Shown piece after piece: positions 1 through 6,009 of a stretch of 6,032 bases of DNA. Numbering within the stretch: position 1 is the stretch's first letter; every line of letters begins with the position of its first letter. The notes under the pieces are model-generated. The model was not told the DNA's origin. It ran no database searches and was given only the letters and a program-made list of their open reading frames with translations. The position numbers and the translations under genes were made by a program. This DNA comes from Acidilobaceae archaeon (GTDB taxonomy: Archaea; Thermoproteota; Thermoprotei_A; Sulfolobales; Acidilobaceae), in the NCBI GenBank assembly GCA_027034115.1, contig JALVJB010000026.1, forward strand, positions 1 through 6,032. Direction: 5' to 3'.

Positions 1-1477
1 TGCGTGTCAGCGCGCTGTTGGGGCCAGCGTAGTTCTCCGGTTTATCTAGCTGGTATGATATCGTGTAGCTGCCAGGCGCGGCCCAGAGGGTTATGGCGGA
101 TTTGGCTTGGATGTTTATCCTGCTTGACCCGCTTTTCCAGGTGACGAGCACCTGCTTCGCCTTGTTTATATTATTATTTATTACTAACTGCCCTAGTTTA
201 TCATCTAGGCCTGGAACCCTGAGGGTCCCCCTCCAGTTAGCCTGAACCGCGAGGGCCGCCGTCCCAGTCAGGGCGCCTGCATCGCCTACATAGTTGGACG
301 GCTTGTCTAGGGTGTAGGATACCTCGTAATCCCCGGGGGCTATCCAGTAGGACGCCTCGCCCCCCTGCCCCACCCGTATCTCCTGCTTGCCGCCGCTCCA
401 CATGAATGTGACGGTGGCGTTTGACCCGGATCGTATGGTGAGCCTGCCTAGGGCTTCCTCCAGGTTGGGAGCGGTCAGTTTTATTGACAAGCCGGCTTCC
501 AAGCGGGCGTTCTTCACGATTTCGAGGGCGCTTGTATCCCCGATGTAGTTGCTGGGCTTTGCCAGGGTGATCGTTATAGTGTAGCCGCCTGGCTGTACCC
601 AGATTATCGCCGAATCGTGGGCTGGGAGGTCTACCTCTCCGCTCCCCGCTTCGCCCCGGAATGATACCGAGGCTTTGGTGTCTCCAACCCCCACTATTAC
701 CCTGGCCAGCCTGGCCTCCCTCGAGAGCTCCAGGGTCGCTGTGCCCCCAGCCCTCACTACCATGCTCGTAGTCCAGGACAGCCACTTGGGATCGCCTATG
801 TAGTACTGGGGCCTGTCTAGTGTGTAGGCTACCTGGTACTCGCCGGGGGCAGCCCAGAGGGTTATGTTTTCCCCGGGGTTTAGGTCGAAGACCTTACTGG
901 ACCCGCCCCACGTTATTGTCACTGTCCCGGTGGCCCTCGACTCTATACTTACCCTGGCTAGCGCGGAGGAGTATGAGGGTATTGTCAGGGTCCTACTATC
1001 ACCGGCTCTCACAGCTATATTCGAGGTTTTCACGAGGGCGTTTTCCGGTCCAATGTATTCTCCGGGTTTCTCTAGGATTTGCTTGACCGTGTATCCTCCC
1101 GGGGCCGCCCATAATTGGAGGGTCCCCCCGCCTTCGACTGTGAAGGTTTTCGACCCGCCGCTCCATGATATTATGAGGGTGGCGGGGCTCCCCGCCTTCA
1201 CCACTATCCTGCCCAGCATGGCGCCGTAGCCCTTGATCTCGATGGTCTTGGCTTCCCCAACGTCTACTGTTAGGGTCTGCGTCTTCACTTCCCCTAGTGC
1301 TTCGGGCTCTCCCACATAGTTCTGGGGCGGCAGGACCTTGTATTCAACGATGTACTCTCCCGGGGATGCCCAGAGGACTGTGCTTGTCTCCTCCCCCATT
1401 ACTAGGGTCTTCTTCTCGCTCCCCCATCTTAGGGTGAGGTTGACCCTAGACCCGGTGTCGACTACTATGCGGCCGAA
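1..1477 (-). repeat. Tandem repeat units of about 85 residues (five complete, one partial)
   Basis: Unit starts on the minus strand are near 1477, 1216, 961, 709, 451 and 196, giving periods of 252 to 261 bases. Each unit begins with a strand such as LGRIVV, continues through a W-S-G-G-x-K-like turn, then LWAAPGxY, then a (L)DKPxNYxG motif, and ends with a second strand pair. The tryptophan of LWAAPG falls at residues 518, 605, 690, 775, 860 and 947 (ATG numbering), spaced 87, 85, 85, 85 and 87. Residues 396-482 look like a decayed first unit, with IYLESGG in place of LWAAPG. The units probably form stacked beta-sandwich or Ig-like domains. The array continues past the window edge. Confidence 0.88.
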
Positions 1478-2881
1478 AACCTTGGAGGGGTCTGGGACTG
1501 GGACGGTCGTGGCGCTCAGGCTCTCCGGGTTCTTAATGGTTTTAACCACCACCGGGTTGCCAGCGTCCGGTTTGAGGGCCGCGATTATGGTTCCCCCTGA
1601 CTCCAGGTAGATGGCTTGAACATCGCCTCCCCTCGTCCTAAAGGAGTAGCTGCTCCCGCTAGTTGAGGAGACTGTTACGCGTACCGGAGAGTCGACGCTC
1701 CAGCCCCGGGCGTCAGCGACTACTACTGTGTAGGGGCTGCTCAGGTATTCTATAATGCTATGCCTGACTCCATCATTATCGTAGTAGTAGCCGCCTGTTA
1801 TCAGGCCCCCGCCGGCCGGGTTGAAGCGGCTGCATACTAGGGTGTAGCTGTTTACGCCCTTGTACCATAATAGTATACCGTGCCTGCCATCGATTACGTA
1901 TACGCTATTACCTTCATAGTTATAGGCGACTAGAGCGTCGCTGTCGGGGGACCATTCTAGCCTGTCGGCGTAGAGGCCTACGTCATAGGCCATATCGCCC
2001 GTGGAGTAGTAGCCGTATATGTGCCCGTTCGAGGCGGACCCCGCTATTATCGTTGAGGAAGGGTTCCACGCGACGCTCAAGACTTGGCCTCCCAGGTATC
2101 CCGTCTCCCATAGGGGCACTCCGTTCGCTGTGAAGACTGCTATCGTGTACCCGTAGGCGACCGCGATATTATTGTTCCTAGGGCTCCAGGCGAAATCCCG
2201 GATATCACCGCTACTGGTGGTTATGCTCCAGAGAGTAACGCCGGATGATCCATTGTAGACGATTAGCTCGTCGTAGCCCCTTATCGCTGCAAGCCTGGGA
2301 CTATCCGGGCTCCAGGCTACCTTGTAGACGGGGCCGATGTCGGTAGTATTCCATAGGGGCTTCCCGTGCACCCCGTATACATGCACTCCCCCATGATCCC
2401 CGTAAACGTTTGAGTAGGCGAAGCTTACGGCTATTTTAGAGCCGTCACTACTCCACGCTATACCCGTAACCCCTCTTATCCCCCTATCCTTGCTCCAAAG
2501 CCCGTGCCCCCAGCTATCCATCACTGTCAGGGACCCGTTGTAGAAGGCGATGAGAGAGCCGTCTGGGCTCCACGCTATTTTCGAGGTGGGGTTCACGAAG
2601 TTCCTATACCATAGTAGGCTACCGTTCTTCGCGAAAACCATTATCCTCCCGTAGTAGTTGTCCCCCGACTTGTACCAGGCGCTGACTGCTAGCTTTGAGC
2701 CGTCTGGGCTCCAGGCGCAGTCCTGTATGGAGTTTACAGTTGGAGACTGCCAGTATACCTGGAGCTCTAGTGGACCGTTGGCCTGGGCTGATGCCCGGGA
2801 GGGGGTCGCCGAGAAGGCTAGTGTGAGGGCCAGTAGTATTAGGATTAGTGAGAGGGGTTTCCCTAGTGATGAAGTGGTCAA
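1..2881 (-). CDS. Secreted beta-propeller protein with tandem beta-rich repeats, 3' end beyond the window
   Basis: I translated this frame by hand; it stays open from the start to base 1, so the C-terminus is missing. Residue numbers here count from an upstream in-frame ATG at 2923; from the preferred TTG at 2881 subtract 14. The TTG start gives a classic signal peptide (basic residue, hydrophobic stretch SLILILLALTLAFSA, cleavage site near ASA-QA). The ATG would add an extra hydrophobic stretch and lies against a TATA-like box, so it is less likely. Residues 55-395 form seven or eight WD40-like blades with AWSPDGS and LW motifs. Residues 483-974 are five complete and one partial unit of about 85 residues. 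Seven N-x-S/T sequons (N100, N129, N192, N224, N495, N686, N835) and only two cysteines (C69, C364) fit an extracellular glycoprotein. It is divergently transcribed from the right-hand operon. A cell-surface adhesion, ligand-binding or S-layer-associated role is inferred; no catalytic motif is visible. Confidence 0.93.
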   Translation of the reverse strand, partial: MTTSSLGKPLSLILILLALTLAFSATPSRASAQANGPLELQVYWQSPTVNSIQDCAWSPDGSKLAVSAWYKSGDNYYGRIMVFAKNGSLLWYRNFVNPTSKIAWSPDGSLIAFYNGSLTVMDSWGHGLWSKDRGIRGVTGIAWSSDGSKIAVSFAYSNVYGDHGGVHVYGVHGKPLWNTTDIGPVYKVAWSPDSPRLAAIRGYDELIVYNGSSGVTLWSITTSSGDIRDFAWSPRNNNIAVAYGYTIAVFTANGVPLWETGYLGGQVLSVAWNPSSTIIAGSASNGHIYGYYSTGDMAYDVGLYADRLEWSPDSDALVAYNYEGNSVYVIDGRHGILLWYKGVNSYTLVCSRFNPAGGGLITGGYYYDNDGVRHSIIEYLSSPYTVVVADARGWSVDSPVRVTVSSTSGSSYSFRTRGGDVQAIYLESGGTIIAALKPDAGNPVVVKTIKNPESLSATTVPVPDPSKVFGRIVVDTGSRVNLTLRWGSEKKTLVMGEETSTVLWASPGEYIVEYKVLPPQNYVGEPEALGEVKTQTLTVDVGEAKTIEIKGYGAMLGRIVVKAGSPATLIISWSGGSKTFTVEGGGTLQLWAAPGGYTVKQILEKPGEYIGPENALVKTSNIAVRAGDSRTLTIPSYSSALARVSIESRATGTVTITWGGSSKVFDLNPGENITLWAAPGEYQVAYTLDRPQYYIGDPKWLSWTTSMVVRAGGTATLELSREARLARVIVGVGDTKASVSFRGEAGSGEVDLPAHDSAIIWVQPGGYTITITLAKPSNYIGDTSALEIVKNARLEAGLSIKLTAPNLEEALGRLTIRSGSNATVTFMWSGGKQEIRVGQGGEASYWIAPGDYEVSYTLDKPSNYVGDAGALTGTAALAVQANWRGTLRVPGLDDKLGQLVINNNINKAKQVLVTWKSGSSRINIQAKSAITLWAAPGSYTISYQLDKPENYAGPNSALTR
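1739..2761 (-). repeat. WD40-like beta-propeller blade repeats
   Basis: The motif AWSPDGS or a variant recurs with its tryptophan at residues 71, 118, 157, 204, 246, 286 and 324 (ATG numbering), followed by a degenerate copy around FNPAGG at 368. Spacing is 38 to 47 residues. Most copies are followed by a hydrophobic strand (IAV-type), a VY or VF strand and then a G-x-x-LW turn (LW at 104, 142, 190, 231, 271, 352). This is the pattern of a WD40 or TolB-like propeller of seven or eight blades. The blades are too divergent in DNA to be recent duplications. Confidence 0.85.
2786..2881 (-). other. Signal peptide of the propeller protein
   Basis: With the TTG start the first 32 residues show a short polar region containing one lysine, a leucine/isoleucine-rich core of about 15 residues, and a small-residue c-region ending in ASA before QANG. 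This matches a Sec-type class I signal peptide. There is no lipobox cysteine and no twin arginine. The exact cleavage point is an estimate. Confidence 0.75.
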
Positions 2882-2892
2882 GATCCAGGCTC

Positions 2893-2897
2893 CACCT
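2893..2897 (-). promoter_or_regulatory. Ribosome binding site supporting the TTG start
   Basis: AGGTG on the minus strand lies 11 bases before TTG 2881 and can pair with the conserved CACCU near the archaeal 16S 3' end. The spacing is somewhat long. No comparable box precedes the alternative ATG at 2923. Confidence 0.45.
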
Positions 2898-2922
2898 ATT
2901 ATTAAGATGAGCCTACTTGTCA

Positions 2923-2930
2923 TTTAAAAA
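2923..2930 (-). promoter_or_regulatory. TATA box for the propeller gene
   Basis: TTTTTAAA on the minus strand matches the crenarchaeal TATA consensus. The usual spacing of about 26 bases would place transcription start near 2900. That leaves a 5' leader of roughly 19 bases before TTG 2881 and excludes the ATG at 2923, whose A is the last base of the box. Confidence 0.55.
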
Positions 2931-2943
2931 CGTGCAGTTTTAA
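2924..2943. repeat. Inverted repeat TTAAAA-N8-TTTTAA between divergent genes
   Basis: Two perfect 6-base arms (2924-2929 and 2938-2943) face each other across 8 bases. Each arm can be read as a TATA-like element pointing away from the other, so the element could be a bidirectional promoter core or an operator. AT-rich arms of this length can also arise by chance. Confidence 0.45.
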
Positions 2944-2944
2944 G
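2938..2944 (+). promoter_or_regulatory. Possible plus-strand TATA box of the divergent pair
   Basis: TTTTAAG on the plus strand would place transcription start near 2966. The operon would then have a leader of about 158 bases carrying the hairpin-rich region, or a separate small RNA would start here. The match is weaker than that of the minus-strand box, and the downstream box at 3078 competes with it. Confidence 0.3.
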
Positions 2945-2954
2945 CGTTGAAGCG

Positions 2955-2984
2955 ATGATGGGATTTAGGATCAGGGCGGTATAG
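2955..2984 (+). other. Possible nine-codon leader ORF (MMGFRIRAV)
   Basis: ATG 2955 opens a nine-codon frame ending at TAG 2982-2984. Its last five residues, RIRAV, use the same codons as residues 27-31 of the gene starting at 3124. There is no convincing ribosome binding site. The ATG would lie upstream of a transcript starting near 2966, so translation is doubtful. It is listed because of the shared segment. Confidence 0.15.
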
Positions 2985-3076
2985 TGGCGGAGAAGCCTGT
3001 CCCATCCTCTAAACCAGAGGATTGGTTGCAATCTTGCCGTTTGAGAGGTTCCGGGGTGATTCTCCGTAAACGGAAG
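2957..3076 (+). other. Hairpin-rich intergenic region, possible structured leader or small RNA
   Basis: Several complementary segments can be paired by eye. GATGGGA (2957-2963) pairs with TCCCATC (3000-3006). ATCCTCT (3004-3010) pairs with AGAGGAT (3016-3022) over a 5-base loop. GATTG (3020-3024) pairs with CAATC (3029-3033). The strongest is CTT-G-CCGTTTGAGA (3033-3046) with TCTC-CGT-AAACGG-AAG (3061-3076): 13 pairs with a 1-base and a 3-base bulge around a 14-base loop. The first three helices share bases and cannot all form at once, which would allow switching. I see no C/D boxes, no clear ACA or kink-turn and no tRNA pattern. Strand is assumed from the downstream gene. Confidence 0.4.
2967..2981 (+). 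repeat. 15-base direct repeat, intergenic copy
   Basis: AGGATCAGGGCGGTA is identical to bases 3202-3216 inside the next gene, 235 bases away in the same orientation. Flanking bases do not match, so the repeat is exactly 15 bases long. Confidence 0.7.
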
Positions 3077-3077
3077 A

Positions 3078-3084
3078 TTTATTA
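3078..3084 (+). promoter_or_regulatory. TATA box of the three-gene operon
   Basis: TTTATTA follows the purine-rich GGAAGA, which could act as a BRE, and lies immediately after the hairpin at 3033-3076. Transcription start would fall near 3107, giving a leader of about 17 bases that contains GGGGT. A second candidate, TATTTAGA at 3096-3103, is centred about 25 bases before TTG 3124 and would give a leaderless message. The sequence alone does not decide between them. Confidence 0.5.
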
Positions 3085-3109
3085 GTATCCTCCAGTATTT
3101 AGATATCCT

Positions 3110-3114
3110 GGGGT
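3110..3114 (+). promoter_or_regulatory. GGGGT box before operon gene A
   Basis: GGGGT ends 9 bases before TTG 3124. The same five bases precede both later operon genes at similar spacing, which supports use as a ribosome binding site, although here the pairing stretch is short. Confidence 0.4.
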
Positions 3115-3123
3115 TGCACCGGA

Positions 3124-3648
3124 TTGTACCTCTTGATCGTGCGCTATGGCGACGATGCCGAGAGGAAGCGGTTGGAGTACATTCTCGAAAGGTTCAGGGA
3201 GAGGATCAGGGCGGTAAAGCCCTCCGGGGCGGTTTGGATAATAGATGGTTCCCCCCGCGACGTTGAAGTGTTCATGGAGGAGTTGCTGGCGAGGGTCCCC
3301 CGGGATAGAGTGGAATTGTACAAGCTTGAGGAGCCCGATCTACGCGTTGAGGAGAGGAAGAGTAGGATTGAGGTCGAGACGGGTATGAGTGAGGGGGAGG
3401 CTCTCGGCGCTGTTGGCCTCGTGATCGCTAGGCTCCGGGGGGCTCTCCTCAGCGAGATAGGAGGCGTCCGGGAGTACGTCCTGAGGCCTCGCGGCGGCTA
3501 CGCGAGGGTTAGGGTGAAGGTTCTGCCTAGGAGTGAGGGGAGCGTGGTTAGGATCGACGTCTCCGGTTACGGATCGGGTTTTTATAGGATAATTAATAAT
3601 CTTCTTGATGAATTAAGCCTCTTGGGGGTGGTAAGGCGTGTCGACTAG
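3124..3648 (+). CDS. Operon gene A: small alpha/beta protein of unknown function, N-terminus ferredoxin/Cas2-like in pattern
   Basis: A 174-residue soluble protein with no signal peptide or membrane segment. TTG 3124 is the first possible start after an in-frame stop at 3100-3102 and leads straight into the first strand. Residues 2-70 read as strand (YLLIVRY), helix (12-29), strand or hairpin (30-41, ending AVWIIDGS), helix (45-57) and strand (62-67, RVELYKL). This beta-alpha-beta-beta-alpha-beta order resembles ferredoxin-like folds including Cas2, but the usual Cas2 aspartate motif after strand one is not clear and no other cas gene is visible. Residues 78-174 form a second part: a helix (89-112), two or three strands (116-147) and an amphipathic helix (151-166). 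I recognise no family. It overlaps gene B by 11 bases, so the two are probably coupled in translation and may act together. Confidence 0.88.
   Translation: MYLLIVRYGDDAERKRLEYILERFRERIRAVKPSGAVWIIDGSPRDVEVFMEELLARVPRDRVELYKLEEPDLRVEERKSRIEVETGMSEGEALGAVGLVIARLRGALLSEIGGVREYVLRPRGGYARVRVKVLPRSEGSVVRIDVSGYGSGFYRIINNLLDELSLLGVVRRVD
3202..3216 (+). repeat. 15-base direct repeat, copy inside gene A
   Basis: This is the partner of 2967-2981. Here it encodes R27-I28-R29-A30-V31, leading into the predicted second strand. The intergenic copy is in the same codon phase relative to ATG 2955. Confidence 0.7.
3625..3632 (+). promoter_or_regulatory. Ribosome binding site of gene B inside gene A
   Basis: GGGGTGGT lies 5 bases before GTG 3638, within the last codons of gene A. 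It resembles the complement of the archaeal 16S 3' end and fixes the GTG start of gene B. Confidence 0.65.
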
Positions 3649-5431
3649 CTGCGAATTGGAGGAACTCCTCTCCCCCGTCTACGGGATTATATACGAGGAC
3701 CTCGAAGGCCTCTCCCGAGGATACTCCTTTGAGGAGAGGCTGGAGCTCTGGAACGAGGTCAAAGAGGTACTGGCCAAGTATAACAGGAATTGTAAGAGGT
3801 ACATGGATAGGGATATGGATAGGAAGGTTGTGGGTAAGATAAGGCTCGCCCAGCTGATGCTCGCCGCTAGTTTTAAGGTGAACGGCGAGGACATCCCCGA
3901 GATAACGGGGAGGTTCAAGGAGGAGGAGTATAGGGTCCTCTTCGACCTTGAAGACATGAAGGAGATAGACTTCCTCAGCGTCGACGACCTGGTCGAATTC
4001 ATAGAGAGGAGGGAGGGCAAGGTATACGAGATGATCAAGAACTACTACGAGAGAGGCTACTACATGCTGGATAGAAAGTGGACGGGCATGATGGGGACCC
4101 TCGCCCTAGCCCTCGCGGACAAGTATAAGGAGAGGAGGAGGAAGATCGAGGAGGCAGTAATCAAGTACATCAGGAAGAGGCCCCTCACAATATTCCTAGG
4201 GGAGATCGAGGAGGCAGTGAAGAAAGCCCTCGACGCCGGGAAGGCCAGGAGGGAAGCCGAGGAGGTAGCCGTCAGGGCCGAGAGCCAGATAGCGCTAATG
4301 GAGCCCAAGCTGAGCATCGCAGCCTCACCGGAGGAGGCCCTGGCGGCCCGCGACGAGGCGTTAAAGCTCGTGGAGAAGCTCCTGGAGGAGCTGGAGGAGG
4401 CCAGGGAGAAGCTGAGGCAGAAGGAGGCGGAGCTCCAGGAGCTCAGGTCCAAGTACTCGGAGACTTCCACCGCTAGGGAAGTGGTCGACGCGGAGATCGA
4501 AGCCCTACGAGCCAGGGTGAGGGAGCTTGAAGCAAAGCTAGAGGAGTACAAGACAAGCGTCGCCATACTCAGGGCTGAGAAGGAGTCCCTCGCCGAACAC
4601 TTGGAGCAGCTCAAGGCCGGGCTTGAAGGAGCAGGAGAGGGGAACCTGGTCACCAAGGAGGAGGCATGGGCCCTGGAGAACTCCCTGGTCGAGCGGGTAC
4701 TTAGGAGGATAGGTGATGGAGCAGTAATCTATGACCCGATAAGAAAGGAGGCGAGGCGGGTCAAGTGGTCCCGGAAGGTCTACTACAGCCTGCACGGCGA
4801 CGGGATGCCCAGTGGTAAGGGAGTGCAGCTACAATTATTGAAGGGAGTGATAAGGAAGAAGAGAGACGTCGTGGTAGACGTTGTAACCCTAGTTCACAGG
4901 GGCGAGTTCGACTCGAGGGGCTGGGATAACAAGCCTGCCACGCTTGGAGAGGTGATGGACCTGGTTGTGTCCAGGCTCGAGGAGGCGGGCAAGCAGGAAT
5001 ACTATCATATACTGATAATAAGCAGTCCAACGGGCTTCACGAGGAAGGCCCTCGACTTCATAGAGAGCAACGACTACCTGGTGAACTTCGCCTCGAGGTA
5101 CGTCACAGTCTACCTGGTGGACCCCGTGAAGGGCAAGCTCTACTATAACAAGAGGGACCCCGCGGCTGAAACCAACAAGTCGATAGCCGAGCCCTGGCTG
5201 GAGGAGGAGCGGATACGGAAGGTGCTGGACTACCTCAGGTCCGATGATGCCAGGGAGAAGGCGGTGGCCGTGGGCGGCTCGGTCCCATTCCTCCACATAG
5301 AGGATATAATGGAGGCTACCGGCGAGGACCCCGATATAATCGCGAGAGCACTCGCTAGGGCTGAGGAGGAGGGCCTCGGCAAAGTACTAGTAAAGGAGGA
5401 CTTGAAAGCATTCTTCTACAAGACTAGCTAG
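3638..5431 (+). CDS. Operon gene B: long coiled-coil protein with alpha/beta module and possible winged-helix tail, function unknown
   Basis: 597 residues, charged and soluble. Residues 1-220 are mostly helical, with a basic patch around 47-63 and clusters of charged residues. Residues about 232-330 have clear heptad character (LVEKLLEELEEAREKL, then AEIEALRARVRELEAKLEEY), broken near 271-280 by SKYSETSTA, which would allow a bend. Residues 345-505 alternate strand and helix: DVVVDVVTLVHRG (410-422), a helix (435-450), HILIISSPTGF (457-467), a helix (468-480), then YVTVYLVDP (488-496). The SPTGFTRKALDFI segment faintly recalls Mrr-type nuclease folds, but no convincing D-ExK set is visible, so nuclease activity is not claimed. 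Residues 520-597 look like a winged helix (helix IEDIMEATG, then helix PDIIARALARAEEEGL). No Walker A motif is present, which argues against an SMC or Rad50-like ATPase. A scaffold or nucleic-acid-binding role with genes A and C is inferred. Confidence 0.92.
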   Translation: MSTSCELEELLSPVYGIIYEDLEGLSRGYSFEERLELWNEVKEVLAKYNRNCKRYMDRDMDRKVVGKIRLAQLMLAASFKVNGEDIPEITGRFKEEEYRVLFDLEDMKEIDFLSVDDLVEFIERREGKVYEMIKNYYERGYYMLDRKWTGMMGTLALALADKYKERRRKIEEAVIKYIRKRPLTIFLGEIEEAVKKALDAGKARREAEEVAVRAESQIALMEPKLSIAASPEEALAARDEALKLVEKLLEELEEAREKLRQKEAELQELRSKYSETSTAREVVDAEIEALRARVRELEAKLEEYKTSVAILRAEKESLAEHLEQLKAGLEGAGEGNLVTKEEAWALENSLVERVLRRIGDGAVIYDPIRKEARRVKWSRKVYYSLHGDGMPSGKGVQLQLLKGVIRKKRDVVVDVVTLVHRGEFDSRGWDNKPATLGEVMDLVVSRLEEAGKQEYYHILIISSPTGFTRKALDFIESNDYLVNFASRYVTVYLVDPVKGKLYYNKRDPAAETNKSIAEPWLEEERIRKVLDYLRSDDAREKAVAVGGSVPFLHIEDIMEATGEDPDIIARALARAEEEGLGKVLVKEDLKAFFYKTS

Positions 5432-5433
5432 GC

Positions 5434-5440
5434 GGGGTGA
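5434..5440 (+). promoter_or_regulatory. Ribosome binding site deciding the start of gene C
   Basis: GGGGTGA lies just after the stop of gene B and 8 bases before GTG 5449. The earlier GTG at 5437 is part of this box and has no box of its own, so 5449 is the better start. Confidence 0.6.
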
Positions 5441-5448
5441 CCCTGAAG

Positions 5449-6009
5449 GTGACCAGCCACGACAGCCTCGACTCCAGGAGCCTACTGGAGAAGGCGTATG
5501 AAAAGCTACTACCAGCCCTAGGCTACCTCCACAGCAGCGTGGCAGGATTCGCCGCCAGCGTAGTAGTATTCGCCACATGGGCCGCTAGGAGGATGATGAC
5601 GGAGAAGAGGCGCGTAACCATAGAGCTGGAGAAGGACTACCAGGAATACGCCATGATAGAGAGGAAGATAAGGAGGAAGACCAAGGACCTGGAAATGCTG
5701 AAGAGAACCCTGCCCAAAGTCACAGACCCCAGGCGGAGAGCCCTCCTAGAGAGGAAGATAAAGCTGCTAGAATCAGAGATCGACTCCCTATACCAGCACT
5801 TCGAGCTAATAGGCCTAAGAATAATGGCCGTGCAAAAACTATTAGAATTAAAGGAGATGGGCGTACTAGGGAGGATAGAAAAGATCGTCAGGGACCTAGA
5901 GGAGGGCAAAGCCGACAGAGACCTCTACGATCTACTCGCAGAGCTAGAGGAGAAGTGGAGGAACCGCGAGCTAACCAAGGGAGTAATAGAGCGCATGCTG
6001 GAAGCCTAG
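5449..6009 (+). CDS. Operon gene C: single-pass membrane-anchored coiled-coil protein, function unknown
   Basis: About 186 residues from GTG 5449, or 190 from GTG 5437. The 5449 start is preferred because the GGGGTGA box precedes it. A short soluble N-terminus (about 20 residues) leads to a moderately hydrophobic stretch at about residues 25-46 (LGYLHSSVAGFAASVVVFATWAA), followed by RRMM and KRR. The basic flank on the C-terminal side suggests the long C-terminal part is cytoplasmic. Residues 55-135 are a strongly charged coiled coil (IELEKDYQEYAMIERKIRRK; LLERKIKLLESEIDSLYQHF) with a short break at TLPKVTDPRR. The end is also helical. The segment could be an amphipathic or buried helix instead of a true membrane span. 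The gene starts 17 bases after gene B and is likely its partner, perhaps tethering it to the membrane. Confidence 0.85.
   Translation: MTSHDSLDSRSLLEKAYEKLLPALGYLHSSVAGFAASVVVFATWAARRMMTEKRRVTIELEKDYQEYAMIERKIRRKTKDLEMLKRTLPKVTDPRRRALLERKIKLLESEIDSLYQHFELIGLRIMAVQKLLELKEMGVLGRIEKIVRDLEEGKADRDLYDLLAELEEKWRNRELTKGVIERMLEA

Noticed and set aside
237..785. Minus-strand open frame of 182 codons
   Set aside because: It lies in a different frame inside the long propeller-protein gene, and its product is a low-complexity mix rich in glycine, arginine and proline. It is a shadow of the repeat units.
1..1477. CRISPR-like or DNA-level tandem repeat
   Set aside because: The periodicity of about 255 bases is a protein-level repeat with strongly diverged DNA, not identical repeats with spacers.
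820..1610. Plus-strand open frames opposite the repeat array
   Set aside because: They are antisense to a continuous repeat-bearing frame and show no domain pattern of their own.
2658..2927. Plus-strand open frame of 89 codons opposite the signal peptide region
   Set aside because: It is antisense to the signal peptide and first blade, which have clear protein features, and has no convincing start signals.
2950..3075. tRNA or box C/D guide RNA in the intergenic region
   Set aside because: A GATGATG resembling a C box is present but there is no CTGA D box, and no seven-base T-loop or cloverleaf can be drawn.
4060..4656. Long serine-rich minus-strand frame opposite the coiled coil of gene B
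   Set aside because: Runs of serine and leucine are what the complement of GAG/GCT/AAG-rich coiled-coil codons yields. It is a compositional shadow.
4889..5296. Minus-strand frame of 135 codons opposite gene B
   Set aside because: It is antisense to a well-structured alpha/beta region and has no upstream box or recognisable domain.
3638..5431. SMC or Rad50-like ATPase
   Set aside because: The coiled coil is suggestive, but neither a P-loop GxxxxGK[ST] nor a Walker B or signature motif is found at the ends.
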